NCBI RefSeq assembly: GCF_024211275.1
Contig: NZ_JAMLDX010000019.1
Location: 1 to 64,000 of the forward strand
DNA: 64,000 nucleotides
Source of the DNA: Sphingomonas tagetis
GTDB taxonomy: Bacteria > Pseudomonadota > Alphaproteobacteria > Sphingomonadales > Sphingomonadaceae
Direction: 5' to 3'
This document shows positions 47,984-56,736 of the stretch, piece by piece; the first letter of the stretch is position 1; every line of letters starts with the position of its first letter. Under the pieces are notes generated by a model that saw nothing but the letters and a program-made list of their open reading frames with translations, was not told the origin of the DNA and did not search any database. Made by a program: the position numbers and the translations under genes.

Positions 47984-48777
47984 AATTTGTGGCGCAGGTT
48001 GTCGGCTTGCCGGGCGAGCGCATCGACGGGCACATCGTGCAAGCTTCTAAATCGCGCCTCCACGAGGCTGAACAGGCCGAAAGCCAGCAATCCCATAGCG
48101 ACCACAACATCGAACGGATCGGGAAGCCACTCGATCGCCTCCGCCATCCCGCCCGCTTCGTCAGGCTGTGCTTCAAGACCCGCATTGATCAGAAAATAGC
48201 TGCAAATCAGGAACACGATTCCGCGTGCGCCATAGCCGGCTCGACCGCTCCATCGCACCCAGGGCCTGGCCGCGACCTGCGGGTCAAGATGTTCAAGGAA
48301 GCTGCCTTTGGCCGCCTTGACCAGCTGAAATATGCCGGCCGCCAGCAGGAGTGTCGCCGCGACCAGCAGAAGGATCTTGCCGCCGGGCAGTTCCAGCGCT
48401 GTCCTTGCGCCCTCCTCGGCGCCATCGCCGGTCGCCGAGGCCCCGCGGATGAGCCACACGGCTTGCCAGCTGAGCAGCAAGTGAACCACTCCGCTGACCG
48501 CGGCGGCAGCGCGCTCCGCGGCACCGTTGCGGCCAGCCTCATGTCCCTCGATGTCGAATGCCGCGTCAGAGAGCCGCCACAATCCATAGGCAAGCAACCC
48601 GACGGCCATGACGCCGAGCAAGAGCTTTCCGGATCCTCCTCCAAGATAGGCCAAGGCTCCGCTCTGATCCTCGGCGTGGCCGGTGCGAAAGATCAGATAC
48701 GCAATGACGAGGTACAGCACGCCGCGACTGGCGAAACCAATCCGCGTGAGCATGGTCAGCCGCGAGCTCGCATTCAT
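47980..48777 (-). CDS. DUF1206 membrane protein
   Basis: The 265-residue protein has six membrane segments in three repeats of the DUF1206 type: RIGFASRGVLYLVIAYL, a copy near residue 95 and RWSGRAGYGARGIVFLIC near residue 180. It ends with GLLAFGLFSLVEARFRSLHD. Function unknown. Coupled to the phytase-like gene; a decayed paralogue lies at 39945-40270. GGAGGAGACC precedes the ATG. A sequence GGAAC-N16-CGCT upstream (48809-48833, minus) is a poor EcfG match. Confidence 0.9.
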   Translation of the reverse strand: MNASSRLTMLTRIGFASRGVLYLVIAYLIFRTGHAEDQSGALAYLGGGSGKLLLGVMAVGLLAYGLWRLSDAAFDIEGHEAGRNGAAERAAAAVSGVVHLLLSWQAVWLIRGASATGDGAEEGARTALELPGGKILLLVAATLLLAAGIFQLVKAAKGSFLEHLDPQVAARPWVRWSGRAGYGARGIVFLICSYFLINAGLEAQPDEAGGMAEAIEWLPDPFDVVVAMGLLAFGLFSLVEARFRSLHDVPVDALARQADNLRHKL

Positions 48778-48951
48778 CGGGGTCTCCTCCTAGTGGAAGG
48801 CCAAGCGCCCCGGAGCTGGTTACGTTCCGAAATTCGTGCGGACAGAAGCGGCGCGGCCCAGCCCCCGGCCTTTTCCGTCCTGGCCAAGTGAACGTACACG
48901 CGGCGGTAGAACGTCTGCTCGCGCGCGTGATGCGCGAGCAGACCATTCCTT

Positions 48952-49428
48952 TCAGGCAGCGTCGCGCGCTTCGCTCGGCGCCTCGAGACGGTCATTCGCC
49001 GGCGTGTCAGTGCCATTGATCGCGATGCGACGCGGCTTCATCGCCTCCGGCACCTCGCGCTTGAGCCCAATGCGAAGAAGGCCGTTATCGAAGCTCGCCT
49101 CCTCGACAATCACAAAGTCGGCCAGCTGAAAACGCCGCTCGAACGCCCCGGTGGCAATTCCACGATGAAGGAACCGGCCAATGTCGCGTTCCTCGCCCCT
49201 GCGGCCCGACACTGTCAGCTGGTTGTTCTGTGCGACGATCTCGATTTCCTCAGGCCGAAATCCCGCCACTGCCAGCGTGATACGGTAGCGGTCCTCGCTC
49301 TCGCGCTCGATGTCGAAGGGCGGATAGCCCTCGGCGTCGGCGCGCGCACTGGTTTCGAGCAGATCGAACAGCCTGTCAAAGCCGACGGTCGAGCGACGAT
49401 ATGGCGTGAAATCAAAATTGGTCCTCAT
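48952..49428 (-). CDS. Small heat shock protein (Hsp20/alpha-crystallin)
   Basis: The 158-residue chaperone begins MRTNFDFTPYRRSTVGFDRL and contains the alpha-crystallin domain with PPFDIER, RITLAVAGFRPEEIEI, LTVSGRR, FLHRGIATGAFERRFQL and FDNGLLRIGLKREVP. The usual C-terminal IxI appears as RIAING. It holds unfolding proteins in the cytoplasm. The leader RNA folds into a ROSE-like thermometer that hides the ribosome site, so translation should rise on heating. The ATG at 49428 is chosen because the AGGA of the hairpin lies upstream. Confidence 0.95.
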   Translation of the reverse strand: MRTNFDFTPYRRSTVGFDRLFDLLETSARADAEGYPPFDIERESEDRYRITLAVAGFRPEEIEIVAQNNQLTVSGRRGEERDIGRFLHRGIATGAFERRFQLADFVIVEEASFDNGLLRIGLKREVPEAMKPRRIAINGTDTPANDRLEAPSEARDAA

Positions 49429-49431
49429 ATC

Positions 49432-49454
49432 CAAATCCTCCATTGAGCAATTTG
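49432..49454 (-). ncRNA. ROSE-like RNA thermometer hairpin in the hsp20 leader
   Basis: In the minus-strand RNA, CAAAUUGCU pairs with AGGAUUUG across the loop CAAUGG. It leaves one bulged G, exactly the U(U/C)GCU-AGGA arrangement of ROSE elements. The paired AGGA is the ribosome site of hsp20. Confidence 0.75.
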
Positions 49455-49464
49455 AGCACAAGAA

Positions 49465-49480
49465 CACCGGAGAGCCGGTG
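49465..49480 (-). ncRNA. Upstream hairpin of the hsp20 leader
   Basis: CACCGG-CUCU-CCGGUG forms a 6-bp stem 10 nt upstream of the thermometer hairpin, like the stable 5' stems of ROSE leaders. The rest of the gap to 49656 holds no gene. Confidence 0.6.
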
Positions 49481-49656
49481 CCCTCAGGGTCACCGGACCG
49501 AAACTCGCATCCGGCGGGGTAAAGCTGGAAATCCAGAACCAGACTTCAAGAGCTTGTGTGAGATTTTTTCGTCTCGGCGAGGCAGCGCCGGCACTGCCAC
49601 GGGCCTCCTGGTACGGCGGTGGCCCCCCTTCCGATCAGACTATCCTGGGAGGTTGC

Positions 49657-50376
49657 CTAGCGCGGCTCGGGATCAAGATACAGAAAGTCCGGGCTGAACT
49701 CGGCAATCGCGACGAGCCGATCCCAGTCGTGTATGTGGACGACGCCGCGCCGCATTTCCACGACGCGCTGCTCCCGCAGGTCCCTGAGCATCCGGTTGAC
49801 ATGGACAGGCGTGAGGCCGGTGCACTCCGCGAGATCCTGCTGCGTCAGCGGGAGCATATAGCGCATTCCTCTCGCCAAACCGACAAGCTCGAGCCGCACA
49901 TGCATCTCGCAGAACAGATGCGCGAGCCTGCCCGTCGCGTCGCGGCGCCCAAGTGACAGTTCCCACTCGCGATGCGCGGCTGCATCGATGTTGGTTGTGA
50001 GCCAGTAGATCCGCGTCAAATGCGGCTGTTCCTCGCTGAGCGCGCGCAACCGCTCATGGGGTACCACGCCGATACGGCACGGGGTTAGTGCCATAATATT
50101 GTGGTCGAGCCGTTTCAGGGTGAAGCTGTGCAGATCGACGAAATCGCCTGCTACGTGCAATTCGGTGATCTGCCTTTGTCCCTGACACAAATCCTTGTAA
50201 CGGCACATCCAGCCGTCAAGCAGCAGCGTGGAAGTGTCGAGCCGTTGCCCGGCGCGAATGATCGTCGTCTTCGCCGGAATAGCGCGTGTTTCGGCAACGA
50301 GCGCGCGCACCGCCGTTTCTTCCTCGGCCGACACGATGTCCCGGGCTCGCAACTTCAACAGATGTTTCTCGATCAT
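49657..50376 (-). CDS. Crp/Fnr-family transcriptional regulator
   Basis: From 50376 the protein is 239 residues: an N-terminal cyclic-nucleotide-type beta roll (TTIIRAGQRLDTSTLLLDGW, HVAGDFVDLHSFTL), a dimer helix and a C-terminal winged helix (LPLTQQDLAECTGLTPVHVNRML). No cysteine cluster for an iron-sulfur centre is visible, so it is not an Fnr-type oxygen sensor. Many sphingomonads carry this variant; the signal is unknown. The short gap to hsp20 (228 nt) argues against co-transcription. Confidence 0.9.
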   Translation of the reverse strand: MIEKHLLKLRARDIVSAEEETAVRALVAETRAIPAKTTIIRAGQRLDTSTLLLDGWMCRYKDLCQGQRQITELHVAGDFVDLHSFTLKRLDHNIMALTPCRIGVVPHERLRALSEEQPHLTRIYWLTTNIDAAAHREWELSLGRRDATGRLAHLFCEMHVRLELVGLARGMRYMLPLTQQDLAECTGLTPVHVNRMLRDLREQRVVEMRRGVVHIHDWDRLVAIAEFSPDFLYLDPEPR

Positions 50377-50433
50377 GATTCTACCGGTCGAGGGCGGCTG
50401 ATATCGCCCGCGATGATCCTTTCGATGGAGCTG

Positions 50434-50459
50434 AACCATGATCGGAACTGTCAGGTTCC
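50434..50459 (-). promoter_or_regulatory. Possible EcfG-like promoter and GGAAC palindrome before the Crp gene
   Basis: Minus-strand GGAAC-N17-GGTT lies about 60 nt upstream of the start. It overlaps the palindrome GGAAC-N6-GTTCC (50444-50459), so the match may be an operator instead. Confidence 0.3.
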
Positions 50460-50538
50460 AAAGGCCAAACGCGCATTTGCGCTGAGCAGGCGATATGCGC
50501 CGCCATAGGCATTTGCCGGGCTGCCTATTTGACGCTGC

Positions 50539-50730
50539 TCAGAGCCGTGCGGTCGCTGCGAGGTCGGCCATGACCAGCGATTCAGCCGGCAACAGCTCGA
50601 GGCGCCGCTCATATTCCATCGCCAGGCGGCGATGCGCATTGGCAGTCGCCAAATCCGCTGCGGACCTTGCGCGTTCGCGCTCCTCATTTGCGCGACGCTC
50701 AAAGTATGTCCGATCGTCTGCTTGGGTCAT
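50539..50730 (-). CDS. Small stress-type protein of the YxxRAxxER family, copy C
   Basis: The 63-residue protein reads TYFERRANEERERARSA, then NAHRRLAMEYERRLELL, the same two-helix pattern as copies A and B. The start at 50730 (MTQADDR) is preferred to a longer frame. It lies between the Crp gene and the DUF6894-like gene. Function unknown. Confidence 0.8.
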   Translation of the reverse strand: MTQADDRTYFERRANEERERARSAADLATANAHRRLAMEYERRLELLPAESLVMADLAATARL

Positions 50731-50851
50731 GACGATATCCCTGTTGCCCGCTCGCATTGAGGATAGACCGAGCGTCCCCCAGCGCCATTAAAGCAGTATA
50801 GATTCCGAAGGTCCTCCGCGCAAAATTTCGCGACGCTTTCAAGCGTTTAGC

Positions 50852-51085
50852 TCAACCGATCGAGACGACGTCGCCAAATGCGATCGTAGCGAGTTCGCCG
50901 CTGGCATCGCATATCACGACCTTGTGACTCCGGATCAGATGACCGTGCGCCCTGACCGATTCAGCGGCCTGATATCGGGCCTCGCGTCGACCGACCTCCT
51001 TCGCCGCGTCAAGGTCGGCCAGTTCGACGCCTTCCTCGTCGTGCGTCATTTCGTCGTTATACAAATGGAAGAAGTAGCGAGTCAT
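50852..51085 (-). CDS. DUF6894-like small protein
   Basis: The 77-residue protein begins MTRYFFHLYNDEMTHDEEGV and continues LADLDAAKEVGRREARY, the family pattern (YFFH, D-x-EG, A-x-RE). Common in alphaproteobacteria, function unknown, often near stress genes. The start at 51085 is chosen for that motif. The gap to 51331 contains only the next promoter. Confidence 0.85.
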   Translation of the reverse strand: MTRYFFHLYNDEMTHDEEGVELADLDAAKEVGRREARYQAAESVRAHGHLIRSHKVVICDASGELATIAFGDVVSIG

Positions 51086-51274
51086 GGCGCACGAATGCAC
51101 GACCTTGGCGCGGGTTGCAGGCCTCCAACCTAGTTTAACATGGTTTCGGCTTCCGCTGGTTCTGGGGCCGCTGTTCGTGTTTCGGCGATCGCCGGCCCAC
51201 GTGCCCCTCGCTGCCAGGAATTATCTTTGTGATTAAAGTAAGTTAATCACCGCGAAAGAAGAGCGCGCGGGCGC

Positions 51275-51299
51275 GGAACCTCAGGCTCATTGCGGGGTT
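51275..51299 (+). promoter_or_regulatory. EcfG-like promoter of the KGG operon
   Basis: GGAAC-N16-GGTT, one mismatch from consensus, about 33 nt before the ATG at 51332. Confidence 0.45.
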
Positions 51300-51331
51300 C
51301 GACCTGCCGTGGATCGTCGCGGAGAGAGCCG

Positions 51332-51628
51332 ATGCCGCAGGGTAACAAGAGCAAATATACGGACAAGCAGAAGCGCAAGGCCGAGCATATCGAGGAAGGG
51401 TATGAAGGTCGTGGCGTCTCCAAAGATGAGGCCGAACGCCGCGCCTGGGCGACTGTGAACAAGGAAAGCGGCGGCGGCAAGAAATCAGGATCTGGCCGCG
51501 GCAAGACGGAGAACCATGAGAGTTCAAGGAAGGGTGGCCGCAAGGGCAGCTCAAGTCAGAGTGCCGAGCAGCGCTCGGCGGCCGCAAAGAAGGGTTGGGA
51601 AACGCGCCGCCGCAAGGCCAGCGCCTGA
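51332..51628 (+). CDS. KGG/plasmid-stabilisation-type stress protein
   Basis: The 98-residue, very basic and hydrophilic protein starts NKSKYTDKQKRKAEHIEEGY, continues SKDEAERRAWATVNKE and ends in a repeat-rich GGGKKSGSGRGK and AAKKGWETRRRK tail. This is a widespread small family annotated as plasmid stabilisation or general stress protein. Likely disordered and DNA- or RNA-binding. GGAGAGAG precedes the ATG and its stop overlaps the next start (TGATG). First gene of a plus-strand run. Confidence 0.88.
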   Translation: MPQGNKSKYTDKQKRKAEHIEEGYEGRGVSKDEAERRAWATVNKESGGGKKSGSGRGKTENHESSRKGGRKGSSSQSAEQRSAAAKKGWETRRRKASA

Positions 51629-51816
51629 TGCCGATCATGCATGACGCGTCCCCGCACGCCCAGCGCTGCAGCGGGTCCCATGACAAAGACTATGAAGTCC
51701 GAAATTGGAGCGAGCGGTTCGGCGTTACCCGCCCAAGGCTAGAACAGGCCGTCGATGCCGTCTGCAGCAGTGCAGATCGGATTAAGGAATATCTCGGTCG
51801 GGAGCGGACGGCATGA
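51628..51816 (+). CDS. DUF3606 protein, copy 1
   Basis: The 62-residue protein has the DUF3606 core KDYEVRNWSERFGVTRPRLEQAV and SSADRIKEYLG. The same domain occurs at 60542-60721 (DYEVRDWSNSLGVSEERLREAV) and, broken, at 45113-45272. The start overlaps the previous stop and the end overlaps the next start (ATGA), so all three genes are coupled. Function unknown; helix-turn-helix-like pattern. Confidence 0.85.
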   Translation: MPIMHDASPHAQRCSGSHDKDYEVRNWSERFGVTRPRLEQAVDAVCSSADRIKEYLGRERTA

Positions 51817-51959
51817 ATGGCAGTAAGGGCACCGGACCCAGCGAAGAGGAACGCCGCAACCCGGGTGATACCGACACCAACCCGACCGGCGGGCCGAGCG
51901 AAACGCCGGCTGAAGGTGCCGACGACAGCCCGCCGCCCCAGCGTCCCCCCAAGGGCTGA
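51813..51959 (+). CDS. 48-residue proline-rich small protein
   Basis: A tiny frame with coding-like composition, EEERRNPGDTDTNPTGGPSE, then DSPPPQRPPKG. Its ATG overlaps the DUF3606 stop (ATGA). Probably disordered. Support comes only from the tight coupling, so confidence is moderate. Confidence 0.55.
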   Translation: MNGSKGTGPSEEERRNPGDTDTNPTGGPSETPAEGADDSPPPQRPPKG

Positions 51960-51968
51960 GGTGAACCG

Positions 51969-52400
51969 ATGCGCAGATACGGATATGCATGGCTGACGGT
52001 CGCTTTCTTCGTCATATCAATCGTCGGACACTGGCTGTTCGGCTGGTATGCTTTCGTTGACGAGACGAACGCGCACGGTCAGCAAGCCGAGATAGGCGCC
52101 TATCTGGTCGAAATGGGCCGGGATACGTTCGAGAACTGGCAATCCGAATTCCTGCAGCTGCTCTGGCAGGTCGTCGGGCTCGCCTATTTCCTTTATGTCG
52201 GCTCGCCATCATCGAAGGAGAATGATGATCGTGCCGAGGCGAAGCTCGATGCGCTGATCCGCCTTCACGCTGGCGACAAGGCCGACGCGATCATTGCCGA
52301 TATCGACGAACGCTTCCTGCGCACGGGCGGACATGCCCAGCCCCATGCGCATGCCGACGAACGGGCCGCGGCGCGCAAGCTGGCGCCCGGTCATGAATAA
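51969..52400 (+). CDS. DUF6766-like membrane protein
   Basis: The 143-residue protein has two membrane segments (YAWLTVAFFVISIVGHWLFGW and WQVVGLAYFLYVG) separated by a polar loop (ETNAHGQQAEIGAYLVEMGRDT). It ends in a histidine-rich tail (GGHAQPHAHADERAA). It matches a small family of unknown function that commonly stands beside stress genes. It lies 9 nt after the previous gene, so it is part of the same operon. Confidence 0.85.
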   Translation: MRRYGYAWLTVAFFVISIVGHWLFGWYAFVDETNAHGQQAEIGAYLVEMGRDTFENWQSEFLQLLWQVVGLAYFLYVGSPSSKENDDRAEAKLDALIRLHAGDKADAIIADIDERFLRTGGHAQPHAHADERAAARKLAPGHE

Positions 52401-52410
52401 GGGGCACAGA

Positions 52411-54645
52411 GTGGCTACACCGACCAAGCAGACCGCGCAGCATTGCACGACTCCCGCTTCTCCCGGGGTGCTGTTGCTGCGGGAGGAACTGACCAAAGGC
52501 ACGCTTCGCGAACTCGCTGCGCTGGAACTCGGCGACCGCAAGATCACTCTTTGCTCGGGCCATGACGCGATCTGGGTGATCATCCGACGCCGGGACCGTG
52601 GCGGGATCGCCATGCGCGCGGCATTCATGCCGGTCGGCCATTATCATGCGAAGCCGGTACGCGCGAAAACGGGCGAGGCGGCGCGGTTCGAGATAGACAG
52701 CGCCATGGGCCTCCACCGCATCGCGATCTGCCTGATCGAAGGAGCAATCCCGGTGCTGCGCGTTCGTACAAGCATCGAACCGGCCGCGCCGCTGCTCATG
52801 TCCTTCGTGCCACGCGATCTCTATCCGCTCGATACTCACGACGATCCGCTGGGGGCCAAGGGGACCGTCGAAGCAGCACAGCGTGGCCTCAACACCGGCG
52901 CCATTTATTTCCGACTGCAGGAACCTGATTTTGGCAGCGTGCTCTACTTCCAGGACCTGACCCGGCTGAACCCCTATTTCCTCGCCACCGGCACCAAGCC
53001 TGACGGCGCGGTCGGCGGCGTGTGGCCGGAGATCGGATATCTCCTGCCAACGCCGCCGCAGCAAGGCACCCCGCCGGTTGAGGCGCTTCCCGCGGGCGAA
53101 GAGACGATCCTGTCGGACGCGCTGATCGCATTTCACGACGAGGCGGCTGGCGACGAGCGCGATATGGCGCGGCGCTATCTCGCACTGCTCGGAACAATGC
53201 TCCCACTCGTTGCGCAGCCGGAACTGGATTATCATGACTGGGTCGAGCGAGCGCGACGCTCGCTCGACGATCTGGCGCAATCCCCCAAGGCGACAGTCCG
53301 CCATTACGGCCACCGCTATGTCCACCCCTACACGGCCGCCGAATATCCGGATTCGATGGTGCAGCTCACGGTGCTGGCGTCGCTGCGCGATTTCGAAGTC
53401 TGGAGCGGTGTGAAGGCGCCGATCGGTGCCGATCTCGCCGCCGGGCTTGGCAAATTCTACGACCCCAGGCTCAAGACGCTGCGCCGCTACCTTCCCAATG
53501 TCGGCAAGGACAAGGACAAGAATGCGGTCGACAGCTGGTATCTCTATCATCCGCTCTCCCAGCTCGGCCGGCTGGCGAGCGATGGCGACAAGCAGGCGAT
53601 GCGACTGTTCGAGAAGTCGATCGAATACGGAATCAAGGCAGCCCATCATTTCAAGTACAAATGGCCAATTCAGTACGACGTCCGCGATTTTCGAGTGCTC
53701 CAGGAGGCGCGCGACGACGAAGGGCTTGGCCAGACTGACGTCGGCGGCATGTACGCCTATGTGATGCTCCAGGCCTTCGAGCTGACCGACGACAAACGCT
53801 ATCTCGACGAGGCGCGTGCCGCGATCGATGCGGCGGAGGGGATGCGCTTCGAGCTCAACTATCAGGCGAACCTCACCGCTTGGGGCGCGGCCGCCTGCCT
53901 TCGGCTATGGCGGATTACCGAGACCGAGAAATATCTGCATCAAAGCTACGTCTATCTGGCGAGCTTCTTCCACAACACGGCGATGTGGGAGTCCGAGATC
54001 GGGCACGCCGCGCACTACCGCAATTTCCTGGGCGTCACCGCGCTGCACGACGCGCCCTATATGGCGCTCTACGAATGCTTCGACAGCTTCGCCGCGTTCG
54101 AGCGCTACTTGAAGGACAGCGGACCCGACGTGGATTCCGCGGTCCGCCTGCTGCTTACCGAATATTGCCGCTACGCGCTCGATCGCGCCTGGTTCTATTA
54201 TCCCGACGCCCTGCCGCACGAGGTGATCTCGCCCAAGCAGCGCGAGAGCAACGGGCATGTCGACCGCGAGCTCTCCTTTCCAGTCGAGGATCTTTATGTC
54301 GACGGGCAGCAGGCCGGACAGGTGGGGCAGGAAATCTATGGTATCGGCGCTGCGTTCGTCTTTGCCAGCCGCTGCTTCCATAATGTCAGCGGCGCGCCGT
54401 TTCGCCTATTCTGCGATCACTTCCTGCTGAGCAGCGACCGCCCCTCGGGGCGAGCGCTGAGCTTTCAGTTGGGCGGATGCGAAGGCCGCGAAGCACGACT
54501 CAGTCTGATACGCACCGGGCGGGCCAAGCTGCCTGACGTCGCCGTGACGACGGCAGGCGGTGATCGCATCCGTCCGCGCGCTGCCACGGCCGATCGAATC
54601 GAGTTCCGCGTTCCCGCCGAAAGCCGCATCACCCTGATCTGGTGA
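52411..54645 (+). CDS. Large uncharacterised protein with helical-barrel (glycosidase-like) half
   Basis: The 744-residue protein has an N-terminal beta-rich half and a C-terminal half of helix pairs (YDPRLKTLRRYLPNVG, WPIQYDVRDFRVLQEARDDE, YMALYECFDSFAAFERYL) typical of (alpha/alpha)-barrel sugar enzymes. I recognise no exact family. No signal peptide. A GTG start at 52411 is preferred (AAGGGG 6 nt upstream) over the ATG at 52393. It follows stress genes and precedes an SDR and a GH130 gene, so a carbohydrate role is inferred from context. Confidence 0.75.
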   Translation: MATPTKQTAQHCTTPASPGVLLLREELTKGTLRELAALELGDRKITLCSGHDAIWVIIRRRDRGGIAMRAAFMPVGHYHAKPVRAKTGEAARFEIDSAMGLHRIAICLIEGAIPVLRVRTSIEPAAPLLMSFVPRDLYPLDTHDDPLGAKGTVEAAQRGLNTGAIYFRLQEPDFGSVLYFQDLTRLNPYFLATGTKPDGAVGGVWPEIGYLLPTPPQQGTPPVEALPAGEETILSDALIAFHDEAAGDERDMARRYLALLGTMLPLVAQPELDYHDWVERARRSLDDLAQSPKATVRHYGHRYVHPYTAAEYPDSMVQLTVLASLRDFEVWSGVKAPIGADLAAGLGKFYDPRLKTLRRYLPNVGKDKDKNAVDSWYLYHPLSQLGRLASDGDKQAMRLFEKSIEYGIKAAHHFKYKWPIQYDVRDFRVLQEARDDEGLGQTDVGGMYAYVMLQAFELTDDKRYLDEARAAIDAAEGMRFELNYQANLTAWGAAACLRLWRITETEKYLHQSYVYLASFFHNTAMWESEIGHAAHYRNFLGVTALHDAPYMALYECFDSFAAFERYLKDSGPDVDSAVRLLLTEYCRYALDRAWFYYPDALPHEVISPKQRESNGHVDRELSFPVEDLYVDGQQAGQVGQEIYGIGAAFVFASRCFHNVSGAPFRLFCDHFLLSSDRPSGRALSFQLGGCEGREARLSLIRTGRAKLPDVAVTTAGGDRIRPRAATADRIEFRVPAESRITLIW

Positions 54646-54675
54646 TGCAACTGATCGCGTCGAGAGGAGAAGCAA

Positions 54676-55458
54676 ATGACCGACCCTGCCGTGCCGCCCG
54701 CTCTTGAGCTGTCCGACGCGCATACCGACATGCCCGGGCTCGCCGGGCGCAAGGCGATCATCACCGGCGGTACGACCGGAATTGGCCGGGCGATCGCCGT
54801 GCTGCTTGCCTCGGAAGGCGTCGACGTGTTCGTCTGCGGCCGCGATCCGCAGCATCTCAAGGATGGGCTCGAGCGCATTTGCGAGGTCGGCAAGGGCGAC
54901 GGTATCAATATCGATCTCGCCGAGCCCGACGGGGTGGATCGGTTCGTCGCGGCGGCCCGGGACTATTTCGGCGACTTCGATATTGCCATCGTCAACGCGG
55001 CCATTCCCGCCAAAGGCCTCACCACGATGAGCGCGGAGGAGCTCCGTTATGCGATTGCCGTGGACTTCACCGCCTATCTCACCACCGCTTACGCCGCGGC
55101 GGAAGTGATGAAGGACCGTGGCGACATTGTTTTCATCGGCTCGGTGTCCGCGCATCTGCTGGGCGCGGAAAGCAGTGTCTATGCCGGCATGAAGGCAGGA
55201 GTCGCGGGCTTCGCCGAGGCAGTGCGCAAGGAGCTTGCGCGCAAGGGCATCAAGGTCTGCAACATCGAGCCGGCCAAGACCGGCGCAGACTTCCAATATG
55301 AGAGCTTCACCGCCGAGGAACAGGCCGAGGAGAACCGCAAGGAAACGATGCTGCGCGCCGAGGATATCGCCGTTGGCGTCCATTATGTGCTCACCCAGCC
55401 CCGTCGCGCAGTGGTGCAGCAGGTCGTGATCGCGCCCCGCGCGCGAGGTGAGGAATGA
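54676..55458 (+). CDS. SDR family oxidoreductase
   Basis: The 260-residue protein shows the SDR fold: IITGGTTGIGRAIA near residue 28, the NAA segment IVNAAIP, the catalytic serine in FIGSVSAH and YAGMK with the catalytic tyrosine and lysine. A C-terminal IAPRARGEE follows. Cofactor and substrate unknown. It starts 30 nt after the helical-barrel gene, behind AGGAG, and its stop overlaps the GH130 start by 4 nt, so the three genes are one pathway unit. Confidence 0.92.
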   Translation: MTDPAVPPALELSDAHTDMPGLAGRKAIITGGTTGIGRAIAVLLASEGVDVFVCGRDPQHLKDGLERICEVGKGDGINIDLAEPDGVDRFVAAARDYFGDFDIAIVNAAIPAKGLTTMSAEELRYAIAVDFTAYLTTAYAAAEVMKDRGDIVFIGSVSAHLLGAESSVYAGMKAGVAGFAEAVRKELARKGIKVCNIEPAKTGADFQYESFTAEEQAEENRKETMLRAEDIAVGVHYVLTQPRRAVVQQVVIAPRARGEE

Positions 55459-56576
55459 GCCGCTTCGCCATCGACCAACTGGTTTTCGGGCCCGACGATG
55501 TCGATCTCGCCAAGTCGCCCCTGGCCGGCCAGTTCGATGCCAAGACCTTCGTCCTTGGCGCTTTCAATCCGGCGCTGACGCGATTGCCAAATGGCAATTT
55601 GTGTCTCTTCGTGCGAGTTGCAGAAGCGCTGAAGCAGCCAATCGTCGATGGCAAGATTCACTCGATCCGCTGGGAACACGGCGGCTATGTGCTCGATGGC
55701 TGGGCGCTTGACTTGGTCGATACGTCCGATCCGCGCAAATTCCTGATCCGCGGTGGGCGCTGGCGCGTGATGGCGTTGACCTCCCTGTCTTGGATCCTGC
55801 CGGTCGAACTGACCCCGGACGGACTGGAAATCGTCGACGTCCACTATGACAAGGCGATCGCACCACAAGGCAGCTATCAGTGCTACGGCGTTGAAGACGC
55901 ACGCGTCTCCAGGTTAGGCGACCGCTGGCTGATGACGACCTGCTCGGTGAGCCCGGAGCGGCACTCGACCACGCTTTACAGTTCCACCAATGGCCTGGAT
56001 TTCGTGTTCGAGGACATGGTCATGGACCATCAGAACAAGGACATGCTGATCTTCGAAGGGTTGATCGGCGAGAAATACTGGGCGCAGACGCGCCCGCTTG
56101 GTGATCTCTACTTCGCCTATCCGCCAGGCAGCGAGTGGCGGGGCGGCCCGTCAATCAACCTCGCGACGTCCCCGGACTCGCTTCACTGGAAACCGCATCG
56201 CCAGCCCGGCATCCGGCCGCATGCAACGACCGTCTCGACGGCGCGAATGGGCGGCGGCACCCCACCGATCCTTACCGATGCGGGCTGGCTGACCCTGTGG
56301 CATGGCGTCGAACCCAAGGAGATCGTCGGCATCTATCGGACCTACTGGTCGATTCTCGAACGCGACGACCCGGCAAAGCTTGTCCGAACTGTGCACGAAC
56401 CGCTGCTGGAGGCCGCCCCCGATCTAACCGCGCCGCTCGAAGACAAGATGTATGTTCGCGACGTGGTTTTCACGACGGGCATCGCGGACGCTGGCGATCA
56501 CTATGTCGTGGCCTCGGGCGAAGCGGATCTGGCGTGCCGCATTACGCACATCCCCAAGTCCGTGTTCCGCACCTAG
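55455..56576 (+). CDS. GH130-type glycosidase/phosphorylase
   Basis: The 373-residue beta-propeller protein has the GH130 signature: GVEDARVSRLGDRWLMTTC with the catalytic-type aspartate, KDMLIFEGLIGEKYWAQTRP, and GGGTPPILTDAGWLTLWHGV. GH130 enzymes phosphorylise or hydrolyse beta-mannosides and related glycans. Substrate is open. No signal peptide. Overlaps the SDR stop by 4 nt. Confidence 0.85.
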   Translation: MSRFAIDQLVFGPDDVDLAKSPLAGQFDAKTFVLGAFNPALTRLPNGNLCLFVRVAEALKQPIVDGKIHSIRWEHGGYVLDGWALDLVDTSDPRKFLIRGGRWRVMALTSLSWILPVELTPDGLEIVDVHYDKAIAPQGSYQCYGVEDARVSRLGDRWLMTTCSVSPERHSTTLYSSTNGLDFVFEDMVMDHQNKDMLIFEGLIGEKYWAQTRPLGDLYFAYPPGSEWRGGPSINLATSPDSLHWKPHRQPGIRPHATTVSTARMGGGTPPILTDAGWLTLWHGVEPKEIVGIYRTYWSILERDDPAKLVRTVHEPLLEAAPDLTAPLEDKMYVRDVVFTTGIADAGDHYVVASGEADLACRITHIPKSVFRT

Positions 56577-56736
56577 CCTAACTGCTTGCGGATCGTCCGG
56601 CGGGTCGGTCTATCCGCTCTGCGGACCCGATTATTGTGCAAAAACGATTGCCCGTTCCGATGTCATCAAATCCCACGGTGCCGGCCGCTCGAGCAGGCTA
56701 GCATCGCGCTTCCATACAAGCGAAGCCCGCTCAGCG

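Noticed and set aside
49540..49560. CTTGAA-like box as a sigma-32 promoter for hsp20
   Set aside because: A matching -10 box at normal spacing could not be found, so no promoter is called.
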